Counted from the first letter of the stretch, positions 25,338-34,025 are shown. The stretch: DNA of 58,023 bases from LW40-45 sp048883105 (GCA_048883105.1 JBHLQY010000004.1:1-58023); one strand, 5' to 3'. The notes: generated by a model from the sequence alone, not told the origin. Made by a program: numbers and translations.

Positions 25338-27008
25338 TTAAAATTCTAAAATCGCGCCTTTTTTAGCAGAGGTAACTAACTTTCTATATTTCAAAAGTGT
25401 CTTACTTGTTATATCTTTTTCATAAGGCCTCCAGTTTTTAAGTCGGGTCTTAATTTCACCATCGGATACATCAAAATTAAGAGCTCTATTTGGTATATCA
25501 ATTTTTATAATATCACCATCTTGAACAATTGCTAGCGGTCCTCCAACATATGCCTCAGGGCATATATGGCCTATGCATGGCCCCTGTGTAGCTCCTGAAA
25601 AGCGACCATCCGTTATTAACGCAACTTCAGTCATATCATTTCTCAACATTAAATTTGAAGTTAAAGCAACTAATTCAGGCATTCCAGGACCTCCTTTGGG
25701 ACCTTCGTAGCGGACAACAATAACGGAACCATTTTTTATCTCACGTTTAGCTAAAGAGTTGATAGCATCAGTTTCAGAGTTAAAACATATAGCTGGCCCT
25801 TCAAATTTCAACATATTCCTGTTAGAAACAGCAGATTGTTTTACAACTGCGCATTGAGGAGCTAAATTACCTTTTAATATCACCGTTCCTCCCTCAGGAT
25901 AGACTGGATTTTCCAATGGTCTAATAACTTTATCGTCTAAAACTTTAACTCTTCGAATAATTTTACCAATTGATTTCTCTGAAACTGTAATACAATCTAA
26001 ATTAAGAAAATCTTTAATTCTGTTCAACACCGCAGGGACACCTCCCGCATTATATAGATCTACAACACCGTATTCACCTGAAGGTGATACATTTACAATC
26101 ATAGGTATCTTTTTACTATACTCGTTAAATATTTCTATGTCGAAATCCAATCCCATTTCACTTGCTATAGCGGGAAGATGTAGTGTAGCATTAGTTGAAC
26201 CTCCTAAAGCAGCATCAAGAATAATAGCATTTTCTAAGGATTTTTCAGTCATTATCTCTGAAGGAGTTATTCCTTTTTTAAGTAAATCCATAATTTTTCT
26301 TCCCGAATTTTTTGCAATTAAATATTTCATGCGCGTAAACGCAGGAGTAGTAGCTGCATTGGGTAATGTCATTCCGAAAACTTCCATCAAACATTGAGTT
26401 GTATTCGCTGTTCCCATAAATTCGCATGCACCTGGAGTAGCACATGCTATACATTTTATTTTTAATTTAAAATCATCATAACATTTTACATCTACTCCCT
26501 TATATTCGGGTGAAAATGCAACCTCAAACAAATTTGGTCCTCCTGGCACGCAAATCGTAGGAATATTTAACCTTACGGCTGCCATTAGAATGGCTGGATT
26601 AATTTTATCGCAACTTGAAAGGGTTACTATAGCATCAAGTCGATGTGCTTCAACCATAGCTTCAATAGAATCAGCAATTATTTCTCTCTGAGGGAGTATA
26701 AAGCGCATACCTACATTTCCATTAGCCCATCCATCACAAGGTGCAACAGTATTAAATTCAAGTGGAATACCTCCAGTTTCAGCAACACCAAGCTTAACAG
26801 CTTCAGCTAAATGTCGTAAATGCATATGTCCGGGATTGAGTTCGTTCCAAGTGTTTACAATTCCTATAAAAGGTTTATTATATATTTCATTTTCTTCTAG
26901 CCCTAAACCGCTAATAATCCCTAAGGGGGCATACACATAAGGGGTTTTTTTAATTACCTCAAATATTTCATCGCTTCGCTTTTTTAAATTCACATCTTTT
27001 TCGCTCAT
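25338..27008 (-). CDS. IlvD/Edd family dehydratase (dihydroxy-acid or sugar-acid dehydratase)
   Basis: A 556-residue Fe-S dehydratase of the IlvD/Edd family. Motifs include SSCDKINPA (C133), TPGACEFMGTANT (C195), the Mg-site lysine region and the C-terminal GRFSGATQGPCIGHICPEA. The first cluster-ligand cysteine of classical IlvD (in T-P-C-N) is missing: the segment here is NTWNELNPGH with Gly at residue 60, while an unusual cysteine appears at residue 91 (APCDGWANG). The NTWNELNP wording resembles pentonate or galactonate dehydratases more than DHAD. It is divergent from a split UxaA-type altronate dehydratase, which supports a sugar-acid substrate over branched-chain amino-acid synthesis. 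Confidence 0.85.
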   Translation of the reverse strand: MSEKDVNLKKRSDEIFEVIKKTPYVYAPLGIISGLGLEENEIYNKPFIGIVNTWNELNPGHMHLRHLAEAVKLGVAETGGIPLEFNTVAPCDGWANGNVGMRFILPQREIIADSIEAMVEAHRLDAIVTLSSCDKINPAILMAAVRLNIPTICVPGGPNLFEVAFSPEYKGVDVKCYDDFKLKIKCIACATPGACEFMGTANTTQCLMEVFGMTLPNAATTPAFTRMKYLIAKNSGRKIMDLLKKGITPSEIMTEKSLENAIILDAALGGSTNATLHLPAIASEMGLDFDIEIFNEYSKKIPMIVNVSPSGEYGVVDLYNAGGVPAVLNRIKDFLNLDCITVSEKSIGKIIRRVKVLDDKVIRPLENPVYPEGGTVILKGNLAPQCAVVKQSAVSNRNMLKFEGPAICFNSETDAINSLAKREIKNGSVIVVRYEGPKGGPGMPELVALTSNLMLRNDMTEVALITDGRFSGATQGPCIGHICPEAYVGGPLAIVQDGDIIKIDIPNRALNFDVSDGEIKTRLKNWRPYEKDITSKTLLKYRKLVTSAKKGAILEF

Positions 27009-27069
27009 ATTAACCTACATTCTAATTTTAAATTTTAATAAATTAAGCAATAATAATACTAATATAAGA

Positions 27070-27078
27070 TTTATATAT
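27070..27078. promoter_or_regulatory. TATA element between ilvD-like and uxaA-like genes
   Basis: TTTATATAT is a good TATA element in the 105-bp divergent region and is near-symmetrical, so it could serve either strand. For the plus strand it predicts a start of transcription near 27100, right at an ATG (27101) that opens a 10-codon frame ending inside the SAF-domain gene. Confidence 0.5.
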
Positions 27079-27113
27079 TAAAAGAGTAGATATATCAACA
27101 ATGTCTGAAAATA

Positions 27114-27404
27114 GTGTCTTACATGAAAAATAAATTTATTATTATGAACATTGATGATAATTGCGCTACTGCTTTAGAAGTAATTTCTAAAGATGATGAA
27201 ATAGAAATAAATGGTAATCGTATTAAAATAGGTCAAAGTATTGATATGGGTCATAAATTTGCTCTAAAGGATATTAAAAAAGGAGATTTAATTAAAAAGT
27301 ATGGAGAAATTATAGGTATTGCAATTGAAGACATAAAAGTAGGGGAGTGGATTCATACACATAATATAACAAGCCATTATCTAGAGAGAATAAAAAATGA
27401 CTGA
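27114..27404 (+). CDS. UxaA family dehydratase small subunit (SAF domain)
   Basis: A 96-residue SAF-domain protein corresponding to the N-terminal part of altronate/galactarate dehydratases (UxaA/GarD). It carries the conserved NIDDNCATAL opening, GHKFALKDIKKGDLIKKYGE, and the metal-binding histidines in IHTHNI. In archaea the small and large parts are commonly separate genes. Either GTG (27114) or ATG (27123) may be the start; neither has a Shine-Dalgarno, and the predicted leader is very short. Its end overlaps the large-subunit gene by 8 bp, indicating translational coupling. Confidence 0.85.
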   Translation: MSYMKNKFIIMNIDDNCATALEVISKDDEIEINGNRIKIGQSIDMGHKFALKDIKKGDLIKKYGEIIGIAIEDIKVGEWIHTHNITSHYLERIKND

Positions 27405-28581
27405 AGAATTTTTAGGATATCAAAGACCAAAAGGATTAGTTGGAATTCGAAATAAAATAGCTATTTTATCATCTGTAGTTTGTGTTAATCATGTAGCAGA
27501 ACAAATTGCAAAAAATATTGAAAATTCTGTTGCATTAACTCATCCACTTGGTTGCGGGCAATTTGGCACTGATTTTTCGTATACAGTACGTACGTTGGCA
27601 GGTCTTGCCAGTAATCCTAATGTATATGGAGTTGTTATCATAGGTCTTGGATGTGAAAATTTAACAAGTAATCTTTTAGCAAGACATATAAAAAAATCAA
27701 AAAAACCAGTTGAATATTTTAATCTTCAAGATATAAACGGAGGAACGAAAGTTGCTATTGAATATGGAATAGAATTAGGTAAAAAAATGGCAATAGAAGC
27801 AAGTGAATTAAAACGAGAGCCATTTGATTTCTCTTATTTGGTTTTAGGGTTAGAATGTGGAGGATCTGATTCAATATCAGGAATTACTGCAAATCCAGCT
27901 GTTGGGATTGTATCAGACAAAGTTGTTGAACTAGGGGGAACATCAATTCTTCCAGAGTTTACAGAATGGATTGGGACAGAGCATTTATTGATGAAGCGTG
28001 CGATAAACGATAAAGTTGCTGAAGAAATTCATCATCCAATTAAAAAATTTTTGGAAAACACTATGAAGATGGGTATAGATTTTAGAGGGATACAACCTAC
28101 GCCAGGAAACATTCAGGGAGGATTGACCACGATAGAAGAAAAATCATTAGGCACTATTGCGAAAGCAGGTAAGGCTCCAATACAAGGGATATTGGATTAT
28201 TCAGTAAAACCAAGAAGAAATGGATTATGGTTAATGATAGAACCTGGGTTTGATGTTGAATCTATGACTGGTCTGGCTGCTGCTGGTGCTCAGGTAATAA
28301 TAATGACTACTGGTCGAGGTAGTCCTTGCGGAAATCCTGTTGCTCCTGTTATTAAAGTATGTGGAAATGTAAGAACTTGCAATTGGATGAAAATCAATAT
28401 TGATGTAGACGCTAGTAAAATTATTACTGAAAATAAATCTGTCGAAAATATTGCCGACTCTTTATGGGAAAAACTAATAAAAACGTGCAACGGGGATTTA
28501 ACTAAGGCTGAGATTTTTGGGTTCGAAGATTTGGCAATTTGGAGAGTAACAGGTACTTTTCCTTTTTCTTTGAAGTATTAA
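27397..28581 (+). CDS. UxaA family dehydratase large subunit (altronate/galactarate dehydratase-like)
   Basis: The 394-residue catalytic part of an iron-dependent sugar-acid dehydratase (D-altronate, D-galactarate or sulfolactate lyase-like). Cysteines and motifs visible in order: THPLGCGQFGTDF, IGLGCEN, LGLECGGSDSISGITANP, TEWIGTEHLLMKRA, TTGRGSPCGNPVAPVIKVCGN. It should form a complex with the SAF subunit encoded immediately upstream (8-bp overlap) and make a 2-keto-3-deoxy sugar acid. Substrate is not assignable from sequence. The divergent IlvD/Edd gene is in keeping with a sugar-acid pathway. No aldolase or kinase is adjacent. Confidence 0.88.
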   Translation: MTEEFLGYQRPKGLVGIRNKIAILSSVVCVNHVAEQIAKNIENSVALTHPLGCGQFGTDFSYTVRTLAGLASNPNVYGVVIIGLGCENLTSNLLARHIKKSKKPVEYFNLQDINGGTKVAIEYGIELGKKMAIEASELKREPFDFSYLVLGLECGGSDSISGITANPAVGIVSDKVVELGGTSILPEFTEWIGTEHLLMKRAINDKVAEEIHHPIKKFLENTMKMGIDFRGIQPTPGNIQGGLTTIEEKSLGTIAKAGKAPIQGILDYSVKPRRNGLWLMIEPGFDVESMTGLAAAGAQVIIMTTGRGSPCGNPVAPVIKVCGNVRTCNWMKINIDVDASKIITENKSVENIADSLWEKLIKTCNGDLTKAEIFGFEDLAIWRVTGTFPFSLKY

Positions 28582-28600
28582 ACGAATATATTTATCACTT

Positions 28601-30403
28601 TTACATGTGAGCTTTTAATCCTGATTTTATTTCACCAAATTTACCTTCCATTATTTTCTGATATTCCAATTTGGTGAAAGGAATATATTTTTTTAACCTT
28701 GGATCCCAATACATAAGTTTATCACGAATACTTTTAATATCATAGGCTTCTTTTTTGAGTTTAATCTTTCTTATTTTAAAACTACTGGAAGTTGTTTCGA
28801 GATCATCACATATACGAATGAAAATAGGAATAGAATATCTTGGTAATACTTCGCACACAAATCGGGAAAAATCCTCAATATCAAATTTAATTGACGGATC
28901 TAATTTGGTAGCAGCCATACATGCCTTTCCTTCTGTATTAGGAATTGGCACACCATATACGGCAGACGTATGTATTGATTCGTGTGAATTTAAAATTGCT
29001 TCGACTTCTGACGTAGAAACATTTTCTCCTTTCCATCGGAATGTATCACCAAATCTATCAGCGAAAGATATATAAAGATCCTCATGGAGCTTCAGCATAT
29101 CACCTGTGTTGAAATATGTATCATTTTTTCTGAATACATTATACATCAATCTCTTTTGAGTCTTATCCTTATCTTTATAACCTGTAAAAATGGTTGTCTT
29201 TTCTACTTTCATTAAGGCCATACCTATGTCACCAGGTTTACATCTAATATAATAACCCTTCTCATTTTTAAAGAATTCACCTGTTTCTGGATCAACTTTC
29301 GCTAAAACAAGGCCTCTCTGATTATTTCTTCCAACCATTCCTGGGACTTCGTTGACATTACTGAACATGCGAATACCTTCCGTTAAGCCATAGAATTCAT
29401 AAATATGTTCAATTTTAAAGCGAGATTTAAAACGTTCCCAGACGTCCTTTTGGAGCCCTAATCCAGTCATTTTTTTAAGTGTATGGTTTACTTCGTATTC
29501 GGATGGTGGTTGATTGAGAAGATATCGAGGAATTTCCCCTATATACATAGTAAAAGTTGCTTTATATTTCTGAATATCCTTCCAGAATTGAGAAGCGGAG
29601 AATCGTTTTCTCAGCGCTACAGTTGCACCAGTTGCAAAAGCTGTTGACCACGCAATTCCTAATCCTAGATTATGATATAGAGGTGTCGGGATGTAAATAA
29701 TATCTTGAGGAATTACTTTTGACAAGGCAATTCCTACATATAATGCTTGAGCATATAATTTGAAATTTTCCATAATTACCGCTTTAGGAAGTCCTGTCGT
29801 ACCTGAGGTAAACATATAATAAGCAATCTGTCGCAAAATCGAATTAAAGGTAGTTTCAGGATTAGATTTAGATGTAGATTTAAGCTCAGTAGGGAAATCC
29901 AAAAAATCATGTGAAATATTTTCATTATTATTAACAACAAAAATTTGATCATTCTTATGAGGAAGGTCTTTGAGAATCTCATTAAAGGAGGGTAAGTAAT
30001 CTGCATCAATCACGATCCACTTCGGATTAATTATCTTAAAAGCATGAGTTAAGGCTTGTTTTCTTTGGTTAATATTCATTAATGCAGTGATCCCTTGAAT
30101 CTTGTTTATTCCACTCGTAAGAAAAAGATATTCGGGAGAATTTTCAAGCATTATCGCAATTGTTTCACCTGGTTTTAATCCCAAATTATGGAAGTAATTA
30201 GCAATCTTATTACATTCCTCATTAAAAACTTGCCACGTCCAAGATTCATCCTGAAAATATAAACCAACCTTCTTTGGCATCACTTCTGCTAATTTTTCAA
30301 CTTGAGTACCAATACTCTGGTTTGGATTTTTAAGAACTTCATCCATTAGTTCAACAAATTTGTTTAAGTTTTCTAACTCTTCTGGAGTATAAAAATCAAC
30401 CAT
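28601..30403 (-). CDS. AMP-dependent acyl-CoA synthetase (FATP/very-long-chain-like)
   Basis: A 600-residue ANL-superfamily adenylating enzyme forming acyl-CoA from a carboxylic acid, ATP and CoA. P-loop motif YYMFTSGTTGLPKAV, LYHNLGLGIAW, EFYGLTEG, the YFNTGDMLKLHEDLYISFADRFGDTFRWKGENVSTSEVE region (core motifs FNTGD and FRWKGENVST) and a C-terminal half with YGVPIPNTEGKACMAA are visible. The FRWKGENVST wording and overall length match the FATP/FadD6-like branch acting on long-chain fatty acids or carnitine-like substrates. The late lysine region reads FKIRKIKLKKEAYD. The ATG has AAAGGA upstream. It likely feeds the thiolase and dehydrogenases in the window. Confidence 0.88.
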   Translation of the reverse strand: MVDFYTPEELENLNKFVELMDEVLKNPNQSIGTQVEKLAEVMPKKVGLYFQDESWTWQVFNEECNKIANYFHNLGLKPGETIAIMLENSPEYLFLTSGINKIQGITALMNINQRKQALTHAFKIINPKWIVIDADYLPSFNEILKDLPHKNDQIFVVNNNENISHDFLDFPTELKSTSKSNPETTFNSILRQIAYYMFTSGTTGLPKAVIMENFKLYAQALYVGIALSKVIPQDIIYIPTPLYHNLGLGIAWSTAFATGATVALRKRFSASQFWKDIQKYKATFTMYIGEIPRYLLNQPPSEYEVNHTLKKMTGLGLQKDVWERFKSRFKIEHIYEFYGLTEGIRMFSNVNEVPGMVGRNNQRGLVLAKVDPETGEFFKNEKGYYIRCKPGDIGMALMKVEKTTIFTGYKDKDKTQKRLMYNVFRKNDTYFNTGDMLKLHEDLYISFADRFGDTFRWKGENVSTSEVEAILNSHESIHTSAVYGVPIPNTEGKACMAATKLDPSIKFDIEDFSRFVCEVLPRYSIPIFIRICDDLETTSSSFKIRKIKLKKEAYDIKSIRDKLMYWDPRLKKYIPFTKLEYQKIMEGKFGEIKSGLKAHM

Positions 30404-30524
30404 AGTATTTCCTTTTGGTCGTTTAAATATAAAGATAAATGTTAAGGATTATAAAATTTTTCCTCAATAAGGTAATTACCTAATTTTCATAATTCCAGGG
30501 TATCTAAGTTTTAATTTCAAAAAA

Positions 30525-30540
30525 CGAAACTTTTAAATAT
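30525..30540 (+). promoter_or_regulatory. Strong BRE/TATA promoter of hsp20
   Basis: CGAAAC directly followed by TTTTAAATAT matches an archaeal transcription factor B recognition element plus TATA box. It predicts initiation about 25 nt downstream, near 30560-30565, within the symmetrical region described next. Confidence 0.65.
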
Positions 30541-30550
30541 GTAAATCACT

Positions 30551-30606
30551 ATTTGTAAATTAATGGTTGACGTCAAGAAATACTTGACAAAAAAAAATTT
30601 ACAAAT
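30551..30606 (+). promoter_or_regulatory. Nested inverted repeats in the hsp20 leader (operator or RNA hairpin)
   Basis: An 11-bp perfect inverted repeat, ATTTGTAAATT (30551-30561) and AATTTACAAAT (30596-30606), encloses two further symmetrical elements: the palindrome TTGACGTCAA (30567-30576) and GTCAAG-AAATA-CTTGAC (30572-30588). The site overlaps the predicted transcription start of a heat-shock gene. That is where archaeal heat-shock repressors such as Phr bind. The inner 6-bp hairpin could also form in the mRNA leader. Confidence 0.6.
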
Positions 30607-30636
30607 ATTAAAAATTAAATTATGGAGGTTAATATT

Positions 30637-31233
30637 ATGTCAGATATAAAGGAAGAAAAAAAGGTGGAAATAAGAGAAGAGGAACATACTGGAACTAAAG
30701 AAGAACCCAAAATAGAAGAAACTCCTAAAGAGGAAAGCAAAGAAGGACAGATCGAATTAAGACGACAATATCGACCATTATCAATGTTTAGAAGCATTGA
30801 CAGATTTTTTAATGATATAACTGGATGGCTTGACGATATGTTTTGGAGACCTTTTAGATGGGATTTTGAGCCTTTTAGTTTAAAACTTTTTGATGAAGAT
30901 TTCTTTAGAAGCCCATTGTCCAATGTAACTGAAGATGATGAAGGATATCATTTGACCGCTGAGTTGCCTGGTTTAGATAAAGGTGATTTAGAGATTAAAA
31001 TTCACGAGGGTATATTAGAAATTAAAGGCGAGAAAAAAGACGAGCATGAAGAAAAGAAAGAAGGTTATGTTAGAAAAGAATACAGCAGTTCAAGTTATTA
31101 CAGAACCTTTAAATTACCTGAAAATGTCAACGAGGATAAAATTGACGCTACTTTAAATAAAGGAGTTTTGAAACTGGACTTACCAAAGAAAGAAATTGAG
31201 GAAAAGAAAGTAAAAGAAATAGAAGTTAAATAA
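30637..31233 (+). CDS. hsp20: Hsp20/alpha-crystallin small heat-shock protein
   Basis: A small heat-shock chaperone of 198 residues. The N-terminal ~45 residues are highly charged (K/E-rich). An alpha-crystallin domain follows from about residue 95 (PLSNVTEDDEGYHLTAELPG) through LEIKGEKKDE and YRTFKLPENVNEDKIDATLNKGVLKLDLPK, containing the conserved A-x-x-x-x-G-V-L. A C-terminal I-x-I/V tail motif is only loosely present (KVKEIEVK). An upstream ATG at 30622 is followed at once by GGAGGTT, which is the Shine-Dalgarno of the ATG at 30637, so the latter is the start. Monocistronic, with a strong BRE/TATA box and a symmetrical operator-like leader. Confidence 0.93.
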   Translation: MSDIKEEKKVEIREEEHTGTKEEPKIEETPKEESKEGQIELRRQYRPLSMFRSIDRFFNDITGWLDDMFWRPFRWDFEPFSLKLFDEDFFRSPLSNVTEDDEGYHLTAELPGLDKGDLEIKIHEGILEIKGEKKDEHEEKKEGYVRKEYSSSSYYRTFKLPENVNEDKIDATLNKGVLKLDLPKKEIEEKKVKEIEVK

Positions 31234-31267
31234 TTCTTTTTTTTAATTATTTTTTTTTATTTTTTTA
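31234..31267 (+). terminator. Poly-T terminator after hsp20
   Basis: Three T tracts of 8 to 9 bases follow the stop codon directly with no GC-rich stem, as expected for archaeal intrinsic termination. Confidence 0.6.
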
Positions 31268-31416
31268 TATTTTATTATGAACTGTTTTATTTAGAAAAAT
31301 ATATTAATGTTATACAAGATTAGTCTAATAGTTAGGAATAGGATATAAATAAAATTTGATCTTTTTCGTAAAAATTAAATTAATTTAAATTAAGTTTATT
31401 ATAAGAGATAGAATCA

Positions 31417-32115
31417 ATGAAATCAATAAAAGTAGAGAAAATGACTAATATTGTTAAAACACTTCCAATTCCAAGTAAATGGCCTATAAGTGTTGTTTCT
31501 GGCATCTTTGTTATAGTAATATTCTGGGGGTTTACTCTTACCTCTATGGCTTTTTTTCCTAATATATATAATCCTTTGGTAAATTGGATGAGCGACCTTG
31601 GTTCACATTCAAAAAACCCAAAAGGTTACATCTATTTTAATATTGGTTGTATAATATCAGGAATTGCTATGTTTCCATTTTTTTTAGGCTTGTATGAATG
31701 GTATATAGGTGGGAGAAGAAATAAAATACTTACAATGTTAACTCAGGTAGCAGGGTTCTATACTGCATTGGCAATGATTATGGTAGGTTTATTTCCAGAG
31801 GATACTACGGAAATACATATTTTTTGGTCTATGAGTTTATTTACAATATCAGTTCTAACTTTTATTTTTCCTAGTATTGCTTTATACAAATATAAATTCA
31901 CGAGAAATATTGCTATATTCGGTTTTATGGCCACTACCATAAATTTAATCTTGTGGATGCTGATAATCCCTATTATGGAATGGATCACGATCATCTTTTC
32001 TTTTTTCTTTATCGGAATAATAATAACGAGTATGCAGCGCCGTATTGAGCGATTACGTTTTGTTCGCGAACAAAAAGTGGTAATCCCTTCAAAAAGAAAG
32101 AAAAAAAGGCGATAA
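31417..32115 (+). CDS. DUF998 family membrane protein, copy 3
   Basis: A 232-residue six-TM protein, a more diverged member of the DUF998 group also found at 12668 and 19105. The signature loop reads NWMSDLGSHSKNPKGYIYF and the following helix NIGCIISG. It differs by a basic C-terminal tail (VIPSKRKKKRR). An alternative in-frame ATG at 31441 would bring the N-terminus to the same length as in the other two copies. Function unknown. Confidence 0.78.
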   Translation: MKSIKVEKMTNIVKTLPIPSKWPISVVSGIFVIVIFWGFTLTSMAFFPNIYNPLVNWMSDLGSHSKNPKGYIYFNIGCIISGIAMFPFFLGLYEWYIGGRRNKILTMLTQVAGFYTALAMIMVGLFPEDTTEIHIFWSMSLFTISVLTFIFPSIALYKYKFTRNIAIFGFMATTINLILWMLIIPIMEWITIIFSFFFIGIIITSMQRRIERLRFVREQKVVIPSKRKKKRR

Positions 32116-32286
32116 TTTCACCAATTCTAGTTTAATCTTTCAAAAAATCTTATCTCTAATTTCTCGTATTAACTCAAATTTATAAATTAGACAAAATTAA
32201 ATATTTTAAAGTTTCACTTCTTAACAGAAACATAGTTAATAATAATCAATAATGTGTGTTTCGCTTTAAATTAGGGAGTAAGGTCT

Positions 32287-32478
32287 ATGGTTAGAAAGAA
32301 GAAATCTTCTAAAAAATCTATATTTGTAAAAAAAATCAATTCATTAAAAGATTCGGTAAATTATGGAAAATCGAGTGATGAAAAGCTGCCATATTCTTCT
32401 AGAGAGGAATTTGTTGAGATGTTATTTAATGCGATTATGAAAAAGAAAGATACCCGGATTTTAAGAGAGAATTTATAA
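32287..32478 (+). CDS. Small basic protein, unknown
   Basis: A 63-residue, lysine-rich protein (MVRKKKSSKKSIFVKKINSL) with a more acidic helical C-terminus (SREEFVEMLFNAIMKKKD). ATG with a plausible Shine-Dalgarno (GGGAGTAAGG). It ends 21 bp before the longin/wHTH gene, whose own Shine-Dalgarno GGAGG lies in the gap, so the two probably form one operon. I recognise no family. Composition and position make a real gene likely. Confidence 0.5.
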   Translation: MVRKKKSSKKSIFVKKINSLKDSVNYGKSSDEKLPYSSREEFVEMLFNAIMKKKDTRILRENL

Positions 32479-32499
32479 ATCAGAAGGAGGTTTTGACTA

Positions 32500-33582
32500 A
32501 TGCCAATAGGATTAATCTTTATGAGATGGAATGAATTGACTGGAAACGATATTCTAGCAAAATATCCAGAAGATCTTGAAATAGAAGATCGAACTCTAAT
32601 GCACGTATTCAATACACATGAATATTCAGGAGAGCGAGGTATGATAAGTCTAAATGTTGGAAATACGCACATAGCATCCTATTATACTGGCCCTATTACC
32701 AATTACTGTATTTTAATAATTTTAAGTTTAAGTGAGGACCCCGATGAGTATGAAGGTTGTTTAGCAGATATATCACAAATCCTACTCCAAAAAATAGAAG
32801 ATGGAAGTTATTTAGAGTTAATCCCTTTACTCTTCCAACATATAATAAATTATCCAAAACTTAATCATGAACAACAATTAATTAATATTTATCAAAACGA
32901 GATTAAAAGAAGCATAATCACTAGACTAAGAGATGAGGGCATGTTTTCTAAATCACAATTAACATCATGGCTTAAATTTAAGTATCCTGAAGGATATGGT
33001 GATATTGATTTAACTTTATATGAGTTTATTCAAAAAGATATTATTCAAATTTTCTCGGTAAAATACGAACGCTCAGTAATGCTATTTTTAATAAACGACC
33101 TTATAATGTTCCGTATCCCTCCTTTTAAACTTATAAAAAACCCTAGCAAAAAAGGACTTCCTAAAAGTATTGAAACAAGATATCAAAACGATTGTAATTT
33201 ATTTTTCCATAATTATAAGCTTTCAGAAGAAGATAATCTAAAAATAATAGAAGTTCTTAGCAATTCTGAAGTTTATAATATATATAACTTATTGAGAGAA
33301 AATTTTCTTACGAAAAAGGATCTTGAGAAACTTGAATATAAAGGTGTTAAAAATGTCAATAATTCGATTGAATTACTGTTAAACACTCAAATGATTAAAA
33401 ATTATCAAGATCCAATGGGTAATGATTTTTATGCATTATTGTCTGATTTCCTAATAGAATTAATCATTCCTGGATACATCTTGAATGTCATAAAGACCTA
33501 TAACGACAACAAATCAATATCAAAGCATGTGTTAATCAAATACCTTAATTTATTAGAAGAGATTTACAATAGTTTGGAATAA
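32500..33582 (+). CDS. Longin-like protein with C-terminal helical/wHTH region (Asgard type)
   Basis: A 360-residue soluble protein. Residues 1-105 look like a longin/roadblock-type fold: GLIFMRWNELTGNDILAKYP, then NTHEYSGERGMISL, THIASYYTGPITNY and an amphipathic helix (YEGCLADISQILLQKI). From about 135 on there are helical stretches reminiscent of winged helices (RLRDEGMFSKSQLTSWL, NFLTKKDLEKLEYKGV). From memory, similar HEYSGE/IASYYTGP proteins occur in Asgard genomes, but I cannot check this. Regulation through longin-GTPase contacts is a guess. The start is ATG with GGAGG 13 nt upstream. Confidence 0.6.
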   Translation: MPIGLIFMRWNELTGNDILAKYPEDLEIEDRTLMHVFNTHEYSGERGMISLNVGNTHIASYYTGPITNYCILIILSLSEDPDEYEGCLADISQILLQKIEDGSYLELIPLLFQHIINYPKLNHEQQLINIYQNEIKRSIITRLRDEGMFSKSQLTSWLKFKYPEGYGDIDLTLYEFIQKDIIQIFSVKYERSVMLFLINDLIMFRIPPFKLIKNPSKKGLPKSIETRYQNDCNLFFHNYKLSEEDNLKIIEVLSNSEVYNIYNLLRENFLTKKDLEKLEYKGVKNVNNSIELLLNTQMIKNYQDPMGNDFYALLSDFLIELIIPGYILNVIKTYNDNKSISKHVLIKYLNLLEEIYNSLE

Positions 33583-33638
33583 TTAAAATAAATCGTAAAA
33601 TTTATCTTTAATTCTTTAAGAGATCTGATTTATTAGAA

Positions 33639-34025
33639 TTATTTAATGTAATTTTCTAATTTCTCTCTAAATTTATCAAAAAAACTGATATCTCCGTCCC
33701 AATTTATGATATCATTAGGATCGTATAATTCTTCGAAGACCTTAACGATATTATTGCAAATTTTTTGAATCTTTTTTTCTTTAACGTTTGAACTTGTTCT
33801 ACAGACCAGAATTGCGCTATTTTCAAGAGTAGACACGAATGTGAATCTATTATCTTCCAATAATAAACTCTGCAATCCTTTACTTGTAAATTGTTGACTA
33901 AAGATCTTGAGAGCTGATACAAGACCTCCAAGAATCGATTTATCGAGGGCTTGCTCGCCAGTAAATTCCGCAATGGGTAGACCGTCTTTAGAAAAAAGCC
34001 AAAAATCAAAATAATGTTCTTTCAA
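33639..34025 (-). CDS. Stand-alone longin/roadblock-like domain protein
   Basis: A 128-residue single-domain protein with the alternating pattern of a longin or roadblock module: strand FDFWLFSKDGLPIAEF, a long helix (KSILGGLVSALKIFSQQF), strands around RFTFVSTLENSAILVCRTS and a C-terminal helix. Such modules serve as GTPase regulators or platforms (MglB, Mon1/Ccz1-like, ESCRT-linked). The start is TTG with no strong ribosome-binding site; an in-frame stop lies just upstream, so the N-terminus is not much longer. It converges with the longin/wHTH gene. Confidence 0.6.
   Translation of the reverse strand: MKEHYFDFWLFSKDGLPIAEFTGEQALDKSILGGLVSALKIFSQQFTSKGLQSLLLEDNRFTFVSTLENSAILVCRTSSNVKEKKIQKICNNIVKVFEELYDPNDIINWDGDISFFDKFREKLENYIK

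Noticed and set aside
30622..30636. ATG at 30622 as the Hsp20 start
   Set aside because: GGAGG overlaps it directly and is correctly spaced only for the ATG at 30637.
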